From Winogradskyella endarachnes (lineage in GTDB: Bacteria > Bacteroidota > Bacteroidia > Flavobacteriales > Flavobacteriaceae), in assembly GCF_009741275.1 (NCBI RefSeq), contig NZ_WOWS01000002.1, positions 620,001-684,000 on the forward strand: a DNA stretch of 64,000 bases, read 5' to 3'. A program made the translations under genes and the position numbers. Shown in pieces: positions 31,814 through 40,894 of the stretch; positions within the stretch are counted from its first letter, which is position 1, and every line of letters begins with the position of its first letter. Under the pieces are notes generated by a model. The model did no database searches. It saw only the letters and a list, made by a program, of their open reading frames with translations, and had not been told where the DNA came from.

Positions 31814-34266
31814 TGTTACATTTTATAGATGTTATACTTCCAATTCCGCTTCAAAAGGCATTTACTTACCATATTACAGAGGCAGAATCTAAATTTTTAT
31901 CGCTAGGTATGCGTGTTGCTGTGCCTTTTGGAAAAAGTAAAATATATACGGCTATAGTTTATAGTATTCATCAAAATCCACCAACAGCGTATGAGGCTAA
32001 AACCATTCATCAAATTTTAGATGAAACACCTGTAATTACTATGCACCAATTAAAACATTGGGAGTGGATTGCTAAGTATTATATGTGCAGTATTGGTGAA
32101 GTTCTTAGAGCAGCAATGCCAAATGCATTTCTTTTAGAAAGTGAAACTATTATTTCAAAAAATGAAAAACAAACTATTGATGAGTCTAATTTAAAAGATG
32201 ACGAATTTTTAATCTATGAGGCTTTACAACATCAGTCGTCTTTAAAAATTAATGATGTGGTTTCTATTTTAGATAAAAAACGAGTTTTACCTACTATAAA
32301 CAGTTTGGTAGAAAAAGGGGTTTTAAATCTACAGGAAGAACTTTATGAAAAATACACGCCAAAATTAGTGCGTTATGTAAAGTTACATCACAATCATAAA
32401 TCTCAAGAGAAGCTTCAAGAATTATTAGAAGAATTAAGTAGAGCGCCAAAACAACGCGAAGTAGTCTTAACGCTTTTTACAATGGAAGCTTCACTAAAAC
32501 AACCCATAAAAGTTTCTGATTTATCTCAGCAAAGTGGTGCATCAACGAGTATTATTAAAACGCTAATTGATAAACAAATATTAGAAGAATATCATATTCA
32601 GGTGGATCGCGTTAGGTATGAAGGAGAAGGTGATGAAGATGCTAAACGATTAAGTGAGGCTCAACAAACAGCTTTTAATGAGGTTGAAACTATTTTTAGA
32701 GAAAAATCAGTAGCCTTATTACATGGTGTCACTTCTTCTGGTAAAACCGAAATTTATGTTCAGCTTATTCAAAAACAATTAGAAATAGGTAAACAGGTAT
32801 TGTATTTGTTGCCAGAAATAGCATTAACTACGCAATTGGTTAATAGACTTCAAGATTATTTTGGAGAGAAAGTAGCTGTTTTTCATTCTAGATATTCAGG
32901 AAACGAAAGAGTAGAGGTTTGGCAAAATATGCTATCTAATTCTCAAAAAGCGCAAGTTATTATTGGTGCGCGCTCCTCTTTATTATTGCCATTTCAAAAT
33001 TTAGGTTTAATTATTGTAGATGAAGAGCACGAGCAATCTTATAAGCAATTTGATCCTGCACCACGTTATCACGCTAGAGATGCCGCCATTGTTTTGGCTA
33101 ATATTTTTAAAGCCAAAACGTTATTAGGTTCTGCAACACCAAGTTTAGAAAGTTATTTTAATGCAAGCCAAGGAAAATATGGCTTGGTAGAATTAAATAC
33201 ACGTTACAATAATGTATTGATGCCAGATATTGAATTGGTAGATTTAGCAGATAAGTACAAACGTAAACGTATGAAAGGTCATTTTAGCGATAGACTTATT
33301 GAAGAAATGACCGAAACGTTAGAAGAAGGTTTTCAGATTATATTATTTCAAAATAGAAGAGGGTATTCACCAATTATTGAGTGTACAACTTGTGGTACGT
33401 CACCACAATGTCCTAATTGCGATGTAAGTTTAACCTATCATCAATACAGAGATCAATTACGTTGTCATTATTGCGGTTACAATTCGGCAATGCAAAAGGC
33501 GTGTCAAGCTTGCGGAAATTCTACATTAGATACCAAAGGATTTGGTACGGAACAGATAGAGCAAGAAGTAAAAGTGTTATTTCCAGAGAAGAAAGTGGCA
33601 CGTATGGATTTAGATACCACACGAGGTAAATATGGATTTGAAAAAATTATAACCAGCTTTGAGCAGCGCGAAGTAGATATATTAGTAGGTACGCAAATGC
33701 TAACCAAAGGTTTAGATTTTAGATTTGTGAAGCTAGTTGGAATTATGAATGCAGATAACTTACTTAATTTTCCAGATTTTAGAGCACACGAGCGTAGTTA
33801 TCAGTTAATGGCTCAGGTTTCAGGCAGAGCAGGTAGAACTGAATTGCGTGGAAAAGTGTTGATACAAACCTACAACCCTCATCATAACATACTACAGCAA
33901 GTATCTACAAATTCATATAAAGAAATGTTTACTGAGCAAATAAATGAGCGCTATAATTTTAAATATCCTCCAATATATCGTTTAATAAAAATTACGTTTA
34001 AGCATAAAGATTATAACCGTGTAAATTTAGCAGCAGACTGGTATGCAAAATCTTTAAAACACTATTTTAAATCTAATGTATTAGGTCCTGAATTTCCTCC
34101 AGTCTCTCGAATAAGAAATTTATATCATAAAAATATTTTAATTAAAATTCCGCAGCAGCAATCTTTAGGTAAAACAAAAGAGGCCATAAGAAAGATTGAT
34201 AACAGTTTTAATGCTGTCAAGGATTTTAGATCAGTGCGTGTGGTTATAAATGTAGATAATTATTAA
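31813..34266 (+). CDS. priA: Primosomal replication restart helicase PriA
   Basis: 817 residues, full length. N-terminal DNA-binding domain (IDVILPIPLQKAFTYHI, VAVPFGKSKIYTAIVYSI), then a superfamily 2 helicase: GVTSSGKTEIYVQL (Walker A), DEEHEQSYKQF (DEEH), GSATPSLES, and the zinc-binding insert with eight cysteines (CTTCGTSPQCPNC, CHYCGYNSAMQKACQACG). The C-terminal helicase part has GTQMLTKGLDFRFV and QVSGRAGRTELRG. It reloads the replisome at stalled forks. Coupled to the DUF2147 gene by a one-base overlap. Confidence 0.96.
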   Translation: MLHFIDVILPIPLQKAFTYHITEAESKFLSLGMRVAVPFGKSKIYTAIVYSIHQNPPTAYEAKTIHQILDETPVITMHQLKHWEWIAKYYMCSIGEVLRAAMPNAFLLESETIISKNEKQTIDESNLKDDEFLIYEALQHQSSLKINDVVSILDKKRVLPTINSLVEKGVLNLQEELYEKYTPKLVRYVKLHHNHKSQEKLQELLEELSRAPKQREVVLTLFTMEASLKQPIKVSDLSQQSGASTSIIKTLIDKQILEEYHIQVDRVRYEGEGDEDAKRLSEAQQTAFNEVETIFREKSVALLHGVTSSGKTEIYVQLIQKQLEIGKQVLYLLPEIALTTQLVNRLQDYFGEKVAVFHSRYSGNERVEVWQNMLSNSQKAQVIIGARSSLLLPFQNLGLIIVDEEHEQSYKQFDPAPRYHARDAAIVLANIFKAKTLLGSATPSLESYFNASQGKYGLVELNTRYNNVLMPDIELVDLADKYKRKRMKGHFSDRLIEEMTETLEEGFQIILFQNRRGYSPIIECTTCGTSPQCPNCDVSLTYHQYRDQLRCHYCGYNSAMQKACQACGNSTLDTKGFGTEQIEQEVKVLFPEKKVARMDLDTTRGKYGFEKIITSFEQREVDILVGTQMLTKGLDFRFVKLVGIMNADNLLNFPDFRAHERSYQLMAQVSGRAGRTELRGKVLIQTYNPHHNILQQVSTNSYKEMFTEQINERYNFKYPPIYRLIKITFKHKDYNRVNLAADWYAKSLKHYFKSNVLGPEFPPVSRIRNLYHKNILIKIPQQQSLGKTKEAIRKIDNSFNAVKDFRSVRVVINVDNY

Positions 34267-34269
34267 AAT

Positions 34270-34304
34270 AAAAAATCCTAAGCCGTCATGACTTAGGATT
34301 TTTT
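34270..34304. terminator. Bidirectional intrinsic terminator
   Basis: AAAAAATCCTAAG pairs perfectly with CTTAGGATTTTTT around a 9-base loop. It lies between priA and the convergent LytTR regulator gene. Confidence 0.92.
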
Positions 34305-34342
34305 AAAATTATAATGTAATGCTTAAATCATAATGTAAGGTT

Positions 34343-35038
34343 TTACATGTTGTTTAAGGCATCAACTAATTGAGTCTTTTTGTTTCGACTCAACGGAATT
34401 TCGTAAGCGCCAACTTCAACATTTTTACTATTAAATCTGTCAATTTTATCGAGGTTTACAATATAAGATTTGTGAATTCTTAAAAATTTTCCTTCTGGTA
34501 ATTCACTTTCAAAAGCTTTCATTGTTGATAAAACCACTAAGCTGTTTTCTTCAGTTACTACTTTTACATAGTCACCAAGAGCTTCAATCCATTTAATGTC
34601 CTTAATATATACTTTACGTTTTTTAAGGTTACTTTTTACAAAAATATGTTCGCCGTCTGTTTCGTTAAAGTCTAGTTTTAATTTGTGCTGCTCAATAGCC
34701 TTTTCTACGGCAGTGTTAAAACGTTCTTTAGTGATAGGTTTTTGAAGATAATCTGTAGCGTCATAATTAAACGCTTTAAAAGCATATTCGGTTTTACCAG
34801 TAACAAAAATAATTTGGGGTTTGTTGTTGAGTACATCTAGTAACTCAAAACCGTTTAATACAGGCATTTCAATATCTAAAAAGATAAGATCTACTTTATG
34901 CGTATTAAGACCATTTTTTGTTTCTAATGCACTACTGTACTCTGCTATAAGATTAAGAGAGGAATGGTTCTCAATTAATTTTACTATAGAGAGACGCTGA
35001 ATCGCAGAATCATCAACAACTACACAGTTTAAAGTCAT
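34343..35038 (-). CDS. LytTR-family response regulator (orphan)
   Basis: 231 residues. Receiver domain: VVDDSAIQRLSIVKLIENHS, LIFLDIEMPVLNGFELLDVL with the phospho-Asp, VTGKTEYAFKAFNYDATDYL and QKPITK with the Lys. LytTR domain from about 130 (FVKSNLKKRKVYIKDIKWIE, ALGDYVKVVTEENS, IHKSYIVNLDKIDRFNSKNV). No histidine kinase is adjacent, so it is an orphan here; related to the regulator at 25650 but clearly different. Confidence 0.93.
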   Translation of the reverse strand: MTLNCVVVDDSAIQRLSIVKLIENHSSLNLIAEYSSALETKNGLNTHKVDLIFLDIEMPVLNGFELLDVLNNKPQIIFVTGKTEYAFKAFNYDATDYLQKPITKERFNTAVEKAIEQHKLKLDFNETDGEHIFVKSNLKKRKVYIKDIKWIEALGDYVKVVTEENSLVVLSTMKAFESELPEGKFLRIHKSYIVNLDKIDRFNSKNVEVGAYEIPLSRNKKTQLVDALNNM

Positions 35039-35188
35039 AACATTATTTAATTTTAGGTTAAGATATCGACAATAGTACGATAATTTCGGTTAAAAAACAA
35101 ATAATACCGACAAACCGTAAAAATTAACATAAAATTTTAGTTCAATTTATGGGGTAAATCTGTGTTTTCAAAGTAGTTGTAAAAGTAG

Positions 35189-35219
35189 TTGTCAGATTTA
35201 TAAAAAATATGTATTTTTG
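35189..35219 (+). promoter_or_regulatory. Promoter of the rpsF-rpsR-rplI operon
   Basis: TTG (35189-35191), a 20-base spacer and TATTTTTG (35212-35219), a perfect Bacteroidota housekeeping promoter, about 32 bases before the rpsF ATG. Confidence 0.82.
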
Positions 35220-35251
35220 CAGCCGTTTTAACAATAAACAAAATTATTATT

Positions 35252-35596
35252 ATGAATCATTATGAAACTGTTTTCATCTTAAATCCCGTTTTATCTGAAG
35301 ATCAGATAAAGGAGACAGTAAAGAAATATGAGGATTTCCTCGTTTCTAAAGGAGCTAAGATGGTATCAAAAGAAGATTGGGGCTTAAAAAAATTAGCTTA
35401 TCCAATTCAAAACAAAAAAAGTGGTTTTTATCACTTATTTGAGTACACTGTTGCTGGAGAGGTAATAGAGCCTTTAGAAGTAGAGTTTAGACGTGATGAG
35501 CGTTTTATGCGTTACTTAACTGTGAAATTAGACAAGCATGCTATTTCATGGGCTGAGAGAAGAAGAGAAAAACTTAAAGTTAAAGCAAAAGCGTAA
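35252..35596 (+). CDS. rpsF: Small ribosomal subunit protein bS6
   Basis: 114 residues. [40 protein letters not shown] and [19 protein letters not shown] are family hallmarks. It binds 16S rRNA together with bS18. First gene of a three-gene ribosomal operon, 2 bases before rpsR; unlike many bacteria there is no ssb or priB gene between them. Confidence 0.98.
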   Translation: MNHYETVFILNPVLSEDQIKETVKKYEDFLVSKGAKMVSKEDWGLKKLAYPIQNKKSGFYHLFEYTVAGEVIEPLEVEFRRDERFMRYLTVKLDKHAISWAERRREKLKVKAKA

Positions 35597-35598
35597 TT

Positions 35599-35895
35599 AT
35601 GTCATCTATAGAACAACAAGCAAAAGGAAAAAAAGACGGTGAAATTAGATATTTAACACCATTAAATATTGAGACGTCTAAGACTAAGAAATATTGTCGT
35701 TTTAAGAAATCTGGAATCAAGTATGTAGATTATAAAGATGCAGATTGGTTATTAGGTTTTGTAAACGAGCAAGGTAAGTTATTACCAAGACGTTTAACAG
35801 GAACTTCTTTAAAATACCAAAGAAAAGTATCTGTAGCGGTAAAGAGAGCTAGACATTTAGCTTTAATGCCATACGTAGCTGATTTATTAAAATAA
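35599..35895 (+). CDS. rpsR: Small ribosomal subunit protein bS18
   Basis: 98 residues. The core [53 protein letters not shown] is typical of bS18, including the TGTS loop. An N-terminal extension of about 20 residues is usual in Bacteroidota. Middle gene of the operon. Confidence 0.98.
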   Translation: MSSIEQQAKGKKDGEIRYLTPLNIETSKTKKYCRFKKSGIKYVDYKDADWLLGFVNEQGKLLPRRLTGTSLKYQRKVSVAVKRARHLALMPYVADLLK

Positions 35896-35908
35896 AATAC
35901 CGATAACA

Positions 35909-36370
35909 ATGGAACTTATATTAAAACAAGACGTTGAAAATTTAGGATTTAAAGACGATGTTGTAACAGTTAAGAACGGTTATGGTAGAAACTTTTTAAT
36001 TCCTCAAGGCCATGCTATAATGGCTACTTCTTCTGCTAAAAAAGTTTTAGCAGAAACTTTAAAGCAAAGAGCATTTAAAGAAAAATCTGTAATTGAAGCT
36101 GCTGAAAAAACAGCAGAAGCAATTAAAGGTTTAGATATAAAAATAACAGCAAAAGCTGGTACAGGAGCTACAGCAGGAGATAAATTATTTGGTTCTATTA
36201 CCACAATTGATTTAGCTGAAGCTCTTAAAAATGCTGGTCACGATGTTGAGAAGAAATTTATTTCTATCAATGGTGGTAACATTAAGCGTTTAGGTCAGTA
36301 CGAAGCTGCAATAAGATTGCACAGATCAGTAACAGTTGATTTATCTTTCGATGTTGTTGGTGAAGCCTAG
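35909..36370 (+). CDS. rplI: Large ribosomal subunit protein bL9
   Basis: 153 residues, full length. Begins MELILKQDVENLGFKDDVVT, VKNGYGRNFLIPQGHAI (the conserved N-domain), with a long linking helix (LKQRAFKEKSVIEAAEKTAE) and a C-domain (GTGATAGDKLFGSITTIDLA). It stabilises the L1 stalk region of 23S rRNA. Last gene of the operon. Confidence 0.98.
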   Translation: MELILKQDVENLGFKDDVVTVKNGYGRNFLIPQGHAIMATSSAKKVLAETLKQRAFKEKSVIEAAEKTAEAIKGLDIKITAKAGTGATAGDKLFGSITTIDLAEALKNAGHDVEKKFISINGGNIKRLGQYEAAIRLHRSVTVDLSFDVVGEA

Positions 36371-36390
36371 TCTTTATTAAAATAAATTTT

Positions 36391-36421
36391 AAAACCGTTT
36401 AGTTTTCTAAACGGTTTTTTT
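36391..36421 (+). terminator. Intrinsic terminator of the ribosomal protein operon
   Basis: AAAACCGTTTAG and CTAAACGGTTTT form a perfect 12-bp stem with a TTTT loop and a T run. Confidence 0.93.
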
Positions 36422-36487
36422 ATAATTTTTTTTTAGTTCAGCCCTAGTGAATTATAATTTTACAGGTTCAAAATTATTACTTTATAC

Positions 36488-37360
36488 ATGAAAAAAAATC
36501 TTCTAATTTTAATTGTTCTTGCTTTTATAAGTTGTAAAAACACTTCAAAAAAAGAGACTATTGTTGAGGTTGAAGTTTCTCAGCTAATAAATTTATTTAA
36601 AGCATCTCGTACAGATTACCCAAACATTAGTGTACATCGTGGTGGTAAAGGGTTATTAAATTATCCAGAAAATTGCTTAGAATCTATAAAATTTATAAAC
36701 GATAGTATTTCTGCTATTTACGAGATAGATGTTGCCCAAACCAAAGATGAACAGTTAGTTTTAATGCACGATAACGCTATAGATAGAACATCTACAGGAA
36801 CAGGTAAAGTAAGCGATTTAACGTATAATGAATTAAAGCAATTTAATTTAGTGGACGATTTTGGTAACAAAACACCATTTAAAATACCATTATTTTCTGA
36901 AGTATTAGATTGGTGTAAAAAAAATAATGTCATCCTTACAGTAGATATTAAACGTAGTGTAAAACAGCAAGATGTAATTGAAGTTATTAAACGTAAGAAT
37001 GCAGAAGATATTAGTATTATAATTACTTATAATGTAGAACAAGCAAAAACAGCTTATCAATTAGCACCAGAATTATTGTTATCAGTTTCGGCAAGAAATA
37101 ATGAAGAATTTAATAGGCTTTTAGATGCTAAAATACCAACTAAAAATATGCTTGCCTTTACAGGTACACGTCTGTCTGATGCTTCATTGTTTAATAGGTT
37201 ACATGATAACAATATTGTTTGCATGCTTGGCACATTAGGTAACTTAGACAAAAGCGCTGCAGCCAAAGGTGATGATTTGTACAAGAAATGGAAACAATTA
37301 GGTGCAGATGTTTTGGCAACAGATAGACCATTTGCCGCATATAAAGCTATAAATAATTAA
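36488..37360 (+). CDS. Glycerophosphodiester phosphodiesterase, lipoprotein
   Basis: 290 residues. Lipobox (VLAFISC, Cys about 16). GDPD domain motifs: ISVHRGGKGLLNYPENCLES (HRG and PEN catalytic elements), YEIDVAQTKDEQLVLMHDNA (metal-binding E-x-D and HD), IDRTSTGTG, and a C-terminal LGADVLATDRP. It hydrolyses glycerophosphodiesters such as glycerophosphocholine to glycerol-3-phosphate at the envelope. Monocistronic after a strong terminator. Confidence 0.93.
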   Translation: MKKNLLILIVLAFISCKNTSKKETIVEVEVSQLINLFKASRTDYPNISVHRGGKGLLNYPENCLESIKFINDSISAIYEIDVAQTKDEQLVLMHDNAIDRTSTGTGKVSDLTYNELKQFNLVDDFGNKTPFKIPLFSEVLDWCKKNNVILTVDIKRSVKQQDVIEVIKRKNAEDISIIITYNVEQAKTAYQLAPELLLSVSARNNEEFNRLLDAKIPTKNMLAFTGTRLSDASLFNRLHDNNIVCMLGTLGNLDKSAAAKGDDLYKKWKQLGADVLATDRPFAAYKAINN

Positions 37361-37367
37361 AAAATAG

Positions 37368-37388
37368 ATTCTGATACATGTTCAGAAT
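37368..37388. repeat. REP-like palindrome (ATTCTGA...TCAGAAT)
   Basis: ATTCTGA (37368-37374) and TCAGAAT (37382-37388) in the short gap after the phosphodiesterase gene. The setting AGATTCTGA...TTCAGAATGACA resembles dispersed hairpins seen in flavobacterial intergenic regions. No T run, so not an intrinsic terminator. Confidence 0.5.
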
Positions 37389-37405
37389 GACAAATCAATG
37401 TTGAA

Positions 37406-37879
37406 ATGAAATATTCAAGATTAACAAAAGAACAATTTGAAGAGTTACACCAAGAATTCATTAACTTTTTAGCTACTCAATCTATTACAGCTGATGAGTG
37501 GGAAGATATAAAGAAAAATAAACCAGAAACTGCCGAACAAGAATTAGATGTATTTAGTGATTTAGTTTGGTTAGGTGTACTACAAAAAGTTGAATATTTA
37601 GAGCATATTTCTCCAAATCAAATTCATTTATTTCAATGTAATGAAAAAAGCATGCGTTTAATTGCTTTAAGAATTGAAAATAAACGCGTAGATTTTACAA
37701 CTAAAGAAGGTTTTAATTGGTTACGCGATAATTTATTATCTGATTCTGTTGAGTTTTTTAATGCAAAAAAAGACTACTCAGAAGATAAGTATTTAGATAT
37801 CTTTAAAATGATTCAATCTGGTGCAAATATCACAAAGGGTGAGTTGTTTAATTACTTTGCTAATTTGGTAAAAGGATAA
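37406..37879 (+). CDS. DUF6495-like protein
   Basis: 157 residues, soluble and acidic, no signal. MKYSRLTKEQFEELHQEFIN, FLATQSITADEWEDIKKNKP, ELDVFSDLVWLGVLQKVEYL, SPNQIHLFQCNEKSMRLIAL fit the family DUF6495, found across flavobacteria. Function unknown. It stands alone; the following 155 bases hold a dispersed repeat but no gene. Confidence 0.75.
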   Translation: MKYSRLTKEQFEELHQEFINFLATQSITADEWEDIKKNKPETAEQELDVFSDLVWLGVLQKVEYLEHISPNQIHLFQCNEKSMRLIALRIENKRVDFTTKEGFNWLRDNLLSDSVEFFNAKKDYSEDKYLDIFKMIQSGANITKGELFNYFANLVKG

Positions 37880-38010
37880 ATTTACTGCGTAGACAGAAGT
37901 CTCGTGTTAAATGTGAATTTATTTATTTTTGAGAACGCTATATCCATATTAGTTCTTAGCTCCAACGATTTTGAATTATTAAAGTTTAATAAACTCGAGT
38001 TTTATTTATT

Positions 38011-38031
38011 GAGATTCCTGTCTTCGCAGGA
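38011..38031 (+). repeat. Dispersed hairpin, copy a
   Basis: Starts GAGATTCCTG and ends CGCAGGA, forming a short hairpin (TCCTG/CAGGA). It is followed almost at once by the stop codon of the ABC permease (minus strand). A second copy at 39427-39447 agrees at 17 of 21 positions and lies on the other side of the same gene. Confidence 0.6.
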
Positions 38032-38034
38032 GTC

Positions 38035-39276
38035 TTACTCATAACGTAAACTCTCAATTGGGTCTAGCCTTGCGGCTTTAGTTGCTGGATATAAACCAGA
38101 AACAATAGCTACTATAAAAGCAATACTAGTAGCCCAAATCATGGCAACCCAAGGTGTGGAGAATTCTAAATCAAAACCATTAGCTACAGCCATACCAATT
38201 AAAATACCTAGAATGATGCCTAAAATTCCACCAAGTTGACCAATAATTATGGTTTCCATAAAAAATTGAAAAGCAATAGTTTTACGCTTTGCACCAAGTG
38301 CTTTTCTCACACCAATTTCTCTGGTGCGTTCACTTACAGAAACTAGCATAATATTCATTAAAGCAATCGTAGAACCAAAAATAGTGATGATGCTTATAAT
38401 CCATGCTGCAAGGTAAAGTGCAGCTGTGTTTTCAGCAACTCGGTTAAGCAAATCGTCACTACGCTCTAGTCCAAAATCGTTATCTTCAATAGGGTTTAAT
38501 CTTCTAATATTTCTAAAGGTTAAAATAGCATCTTCTTGTGCAACGTCTAACATATCAGTTTTATCAACTTTTACACTTAAATTATAATTGATATTAGGAT
38601 TAGTGAAAATAGAACGTGCTTTTTGTATAGGTATAATGACTCTTAAATCTTGATTATTTCCAAACGTAGAGCCTTTTTCTTTTAAAACACCAATAACTTT
38701 AAATTTAGAACCTCTTATGCTGATAGTTTTATTAACCGGATTATCTTCAGGAAACAAGGCCTTTTGCAAATCGCTACCAATTACACAAACGCCATTGCTA
38801 TTTTTTACATCAAATACATTTAACGACCTACCATTATCAATTTCTAAACCAGAGTTTTCAATATAAAATTCGTTAGCACCTAAAACCGCAACTTCTGGAT
38901 CTGTTTTTTCACTGTCATATTTTACCTCGGCAGTAGATGTTCCGTAAAATGAAACAGCTACTTTAGTAAACGGAAAATCATAATTATCTTCAAAATCTTT
39001 CACATTTCTGTAGTTAATAACCGGATTTATTTTTTGACGTTCTCTACTGCTTTGACGTTGATTTGTAAATTCGTAACGCTGAATATTGAAGGTATTAGAA
39101 CCCATTGAAGAAAAATTACTCGTAATGGTATTTTCTAAAGCAGAGACACCACTTAAAATTCCTACTAAAGCCATTATTCCAATAGCAATAATTAAAACCG
39201 TTAATATAGTACGAAGCAATTGCCCTTTTATAGAGTCAAAGGCAATTCTAATATTCTCTCTAGCTAATGAAAACAT
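38035..39276 (-). CDS. ABC transporter permease, MacB/FtsX type
   Basis: 413 residues. N-terminal cytoplasmic helix and first transmembrane segment (LLRTILTVLIIAIGIMALVG, residues about 20-40), a large periplasmic MacB_PCD domain (to about 280), then the FtsX domain with three helices (AAWIISIITIFGSTIALMNI, MLVSVSERTREIGVRKALGA, FIVAIVSGLYPATKAARLDP). The motif ERTREIGVRKALGA is the coupling helix that contacts the ATPase. No ATP-binding gene is next to it, so the partner is encoded elsewhere. Mechanotransmission of lipoproteins, peptides or drugs is possible. Confidence 0.92.
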   Translation of the reverse strand: MFSLARENIRIAFDSIKGQLLRTILTVLIIAIGIMALVGILSGVSALENTITSNFSSMGSNTFNIQRYEFTNQRQSSRERQKINPVINYRNVKDFEDNYDFPFTKVAVSFYGTSTAEVKYDSEKTDPEVAVLGANEFYIENSGLEIDNGRSLNVFDVKNSNGVCVIGSDLQKALFPEDNPVNKTISIRGSKFKVIGVLKEKGSTFGNNQDLRVIIPIQKARSIFTNPNINYNLSVKVDKTDMLDVAQEDAILTFRNIRRLNPIEDNDFGLERSDDLLNRVAENTAALYLAAWIISIITIFGSTIALMNIMLVSVSERTREIGVRKALGAKRKTIAFQFFMETIIIGQLGGILGIILGILIGMAVANGFDLEFSTPWVAMIWATSIAFIVAIVSGLYPATKAARLDPIESLRYE

Positions 39277-39381
39277 AGTATTTTATCGCGTTAGTTGGGT
39301 TGTTTTAAGTATAAGACTACTTAATCCGTATAAAGTTACTATAAAATGAAGATATCTTTATAAGACCTCTGAAAAATATAA

Positions 39382-39389
39382 TATTTTTG
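39382..39389 (+). promoter_or_regulatory. -7 box of hisS
   Basis: TATTTTTG fits TAnnTTTG but no TTG stands at the right distance upstream. It lies about 65 bases before hisS. Confidence 0.45.
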
Positions 39390-39426
39390 CGTTGAATTTT
39401 ACATTTAAAATAAAGTTTCACTAAAA

Positions 39427-39447
39427 GAGATTCCTGCTTTTGTAGGA
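39427..39447 (+). repeat. Dispersed hairpin, copy b
   Basis: GAGATTCCTG followed by CTTTTGTAGGA; TCCTGC and GTAGGA pair around a TTTT loop. In the hisS leader, 7 bases before the ATG at 39455. Same orientation as copy a at 38011. Confidence 0.6.
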
Positions 39448-39454
39448 CGTATAT

Positions 39455-40837
39455 ATGGCACAAAAACCAAGCATCCCAAAAGGTACAAGAGATTTTAATG
39501 CAGCAGAAGTTGCAAAACGTTCTTATATAATGGAAACTATTAAAGAACAGTTTCAAATTTTTGGATTTCAACCTATTGAAACACCAAGCTTTGAAAACTC
39601 AGAAACCTTAATGGGAAAATATGGAGATGAAGGTGATCGCTTGATTTTTAAAATTTTGAATAGTGGTGAGTATTTAAAGAAAATTTCTGACGAAGATTAT
39701 AATGCTAAGTCTGAAGTTAAAATAACGCCTAAAATTTCAGAAAAAGCACTTCGTTACGATCTCACAGTACCTTTTGCACGTTATGTAGTACAACATCAAA
39801 ATGATATAGAATTTCCATTTAAGCGTTATCAAATTCAACCGGTTTGGCGCGCAGATCGTCCACAAAAAGGACGATTTAGAGAGTTTTTTCAGTGCGATGC
39901 AGATGTGGTAGGTTCTAAATCTTTGTTTCAAGAAGTAGAGTTTGTGCAGTTATATGATGCGGTTTTTTCAGCTTTAAAATTAGAAGGTGTTACTATTAAA
40001 ATCAATAACCGAAAAATCTTATCTGGTATTGCAGACGTAATTGGAGCACAAGATAAACTCATCGATTTTACAGTGGCTTTAGATAAGTTAGATAAAATAG
40101 GAGAGGAGAAGGTAAAAGAGGAAATGCGAAGTAAAGGTATATCTGAAGATGGTATTACTAAGCTTCAACCTTTATTTACCTTAAAAGGTGATTTTGGAAA
40201 TCAAATAGAAAGTTTAAAATCTATTTTGAGTGCTTCAGAAATTGGACTAAAAGGTATTGAAGAATTAGAATTTATAAATACAGCCATTTCAAACTTAAAA
40301 CTAAAAACAGCTATCTTACAATTAGACGTTACTTTAGCTAGAGGTTTAAATTATTATACAGGTGCTATTTTTGAAGTCTCAGCGCCAGAAGGTGTAAAAA
40401 TGGGATCTATTGGTGGAGGTGGTCGTTACGATGATCTTACCGGAATCTTTGGTTTAAAAGAAATGAGTGGTGTTGGTATTAGCTTTGGCTTGGACCGAAT
40501 TTATTTAGTGTTAGAAGAATTGAATTTGTTTCCAGATACCATTACAGAATCTACAAAAGTATTGTTTATTAATTTTGGCGATAATGAGGCAATGTATAGT
40601 TTAGGTGCAGTTACAAAGTTAAGAGCTGAAGGTATAAAAGCAGAGTTATTTCCAGATGCTGCAATATCGGGCAAGCAAAAGAAAAAACAAATGAACTATG
40701 CTAACCGTCGTAATATTCCTTATGTTGTTTTAGTTGGTGACCAGGAGTTGAATTCAGAAGTGTTTACATTAAAAAATATGGAGTCTGGTGAACAAAAAAC
40801 TGTTGATTTAGCTACGTTAACTAGCTTTTTAAAATAA
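39455..40837 (+). CDS. hisS: Histidine--tRNA ligase
   Basis: 460 residues. The start [20 protein letters not shown] is the standard N-terminus. Class II motif 2 is [20 protein letters not shown], then [10 protein letters not shown]; histidine-specific elements are [14 protein letters not shown] and [14 protein letters not shown], and motif 3 is [12 protein letters not shown]. The C-terminal anticodon-binding domain ([20 protein letters not shown]) is complete. Charges tRNA-His. Confidence 0.98.
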   Translation: MAQKPSIPKGTRDFNAAEVAKRSYIMETIKEQFQIFGFQPIETPSFENSETLMGKYGDEGDRLIFKILNSGEYLKKISDEDYNAKSEVKITPKISEKALRYDLTVPFARYVVQHQNDIEFPFKRYQIQPVWRADRPQKGRFREFFQCDADVVGSKSLFQEVEFVQLYDAVFSALKLEGVTIKINNRKILSGIADVIGAQDKLIDFTVALDKLDKIGEEKVKEEMRSKGISEDGITKLQPLFTLKGDFGNQIESLKSILSASEIGLKGIEELEFINTAISNLKLKTAILQLDVTLARGLNYYTGAIFEVSAPEGVKMGSIGGGGRYDDLTGIFGLKEMSGVGISFGLDRIYLVLEELNLFPDTITESTKVLFINFGDNEAMYSLGAVTKLRAEGIKAELFPDAAISGKQKKKQMNYANRRNIPYVVLVGDQELNSEVFTLKNMESGEQKTVDLATLTSFLK

Positions 40838-40872
40838 AGAAAGCCTCAGTTGAATGACAATGAGACTTTCTT
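40837..40872. terminator. Probable terminator between convergent genes
   Basis: AAGAAAG-C-CTCA pairs with TGAG-A-CTTTCTT around a 12-base loop; the following T run is weak. It separates hisS from the 1644-residue surface protein gene. Confidence 0.6.
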
Positions 40873-40894
40873 CTAACTAACTAAAAACAATTAT

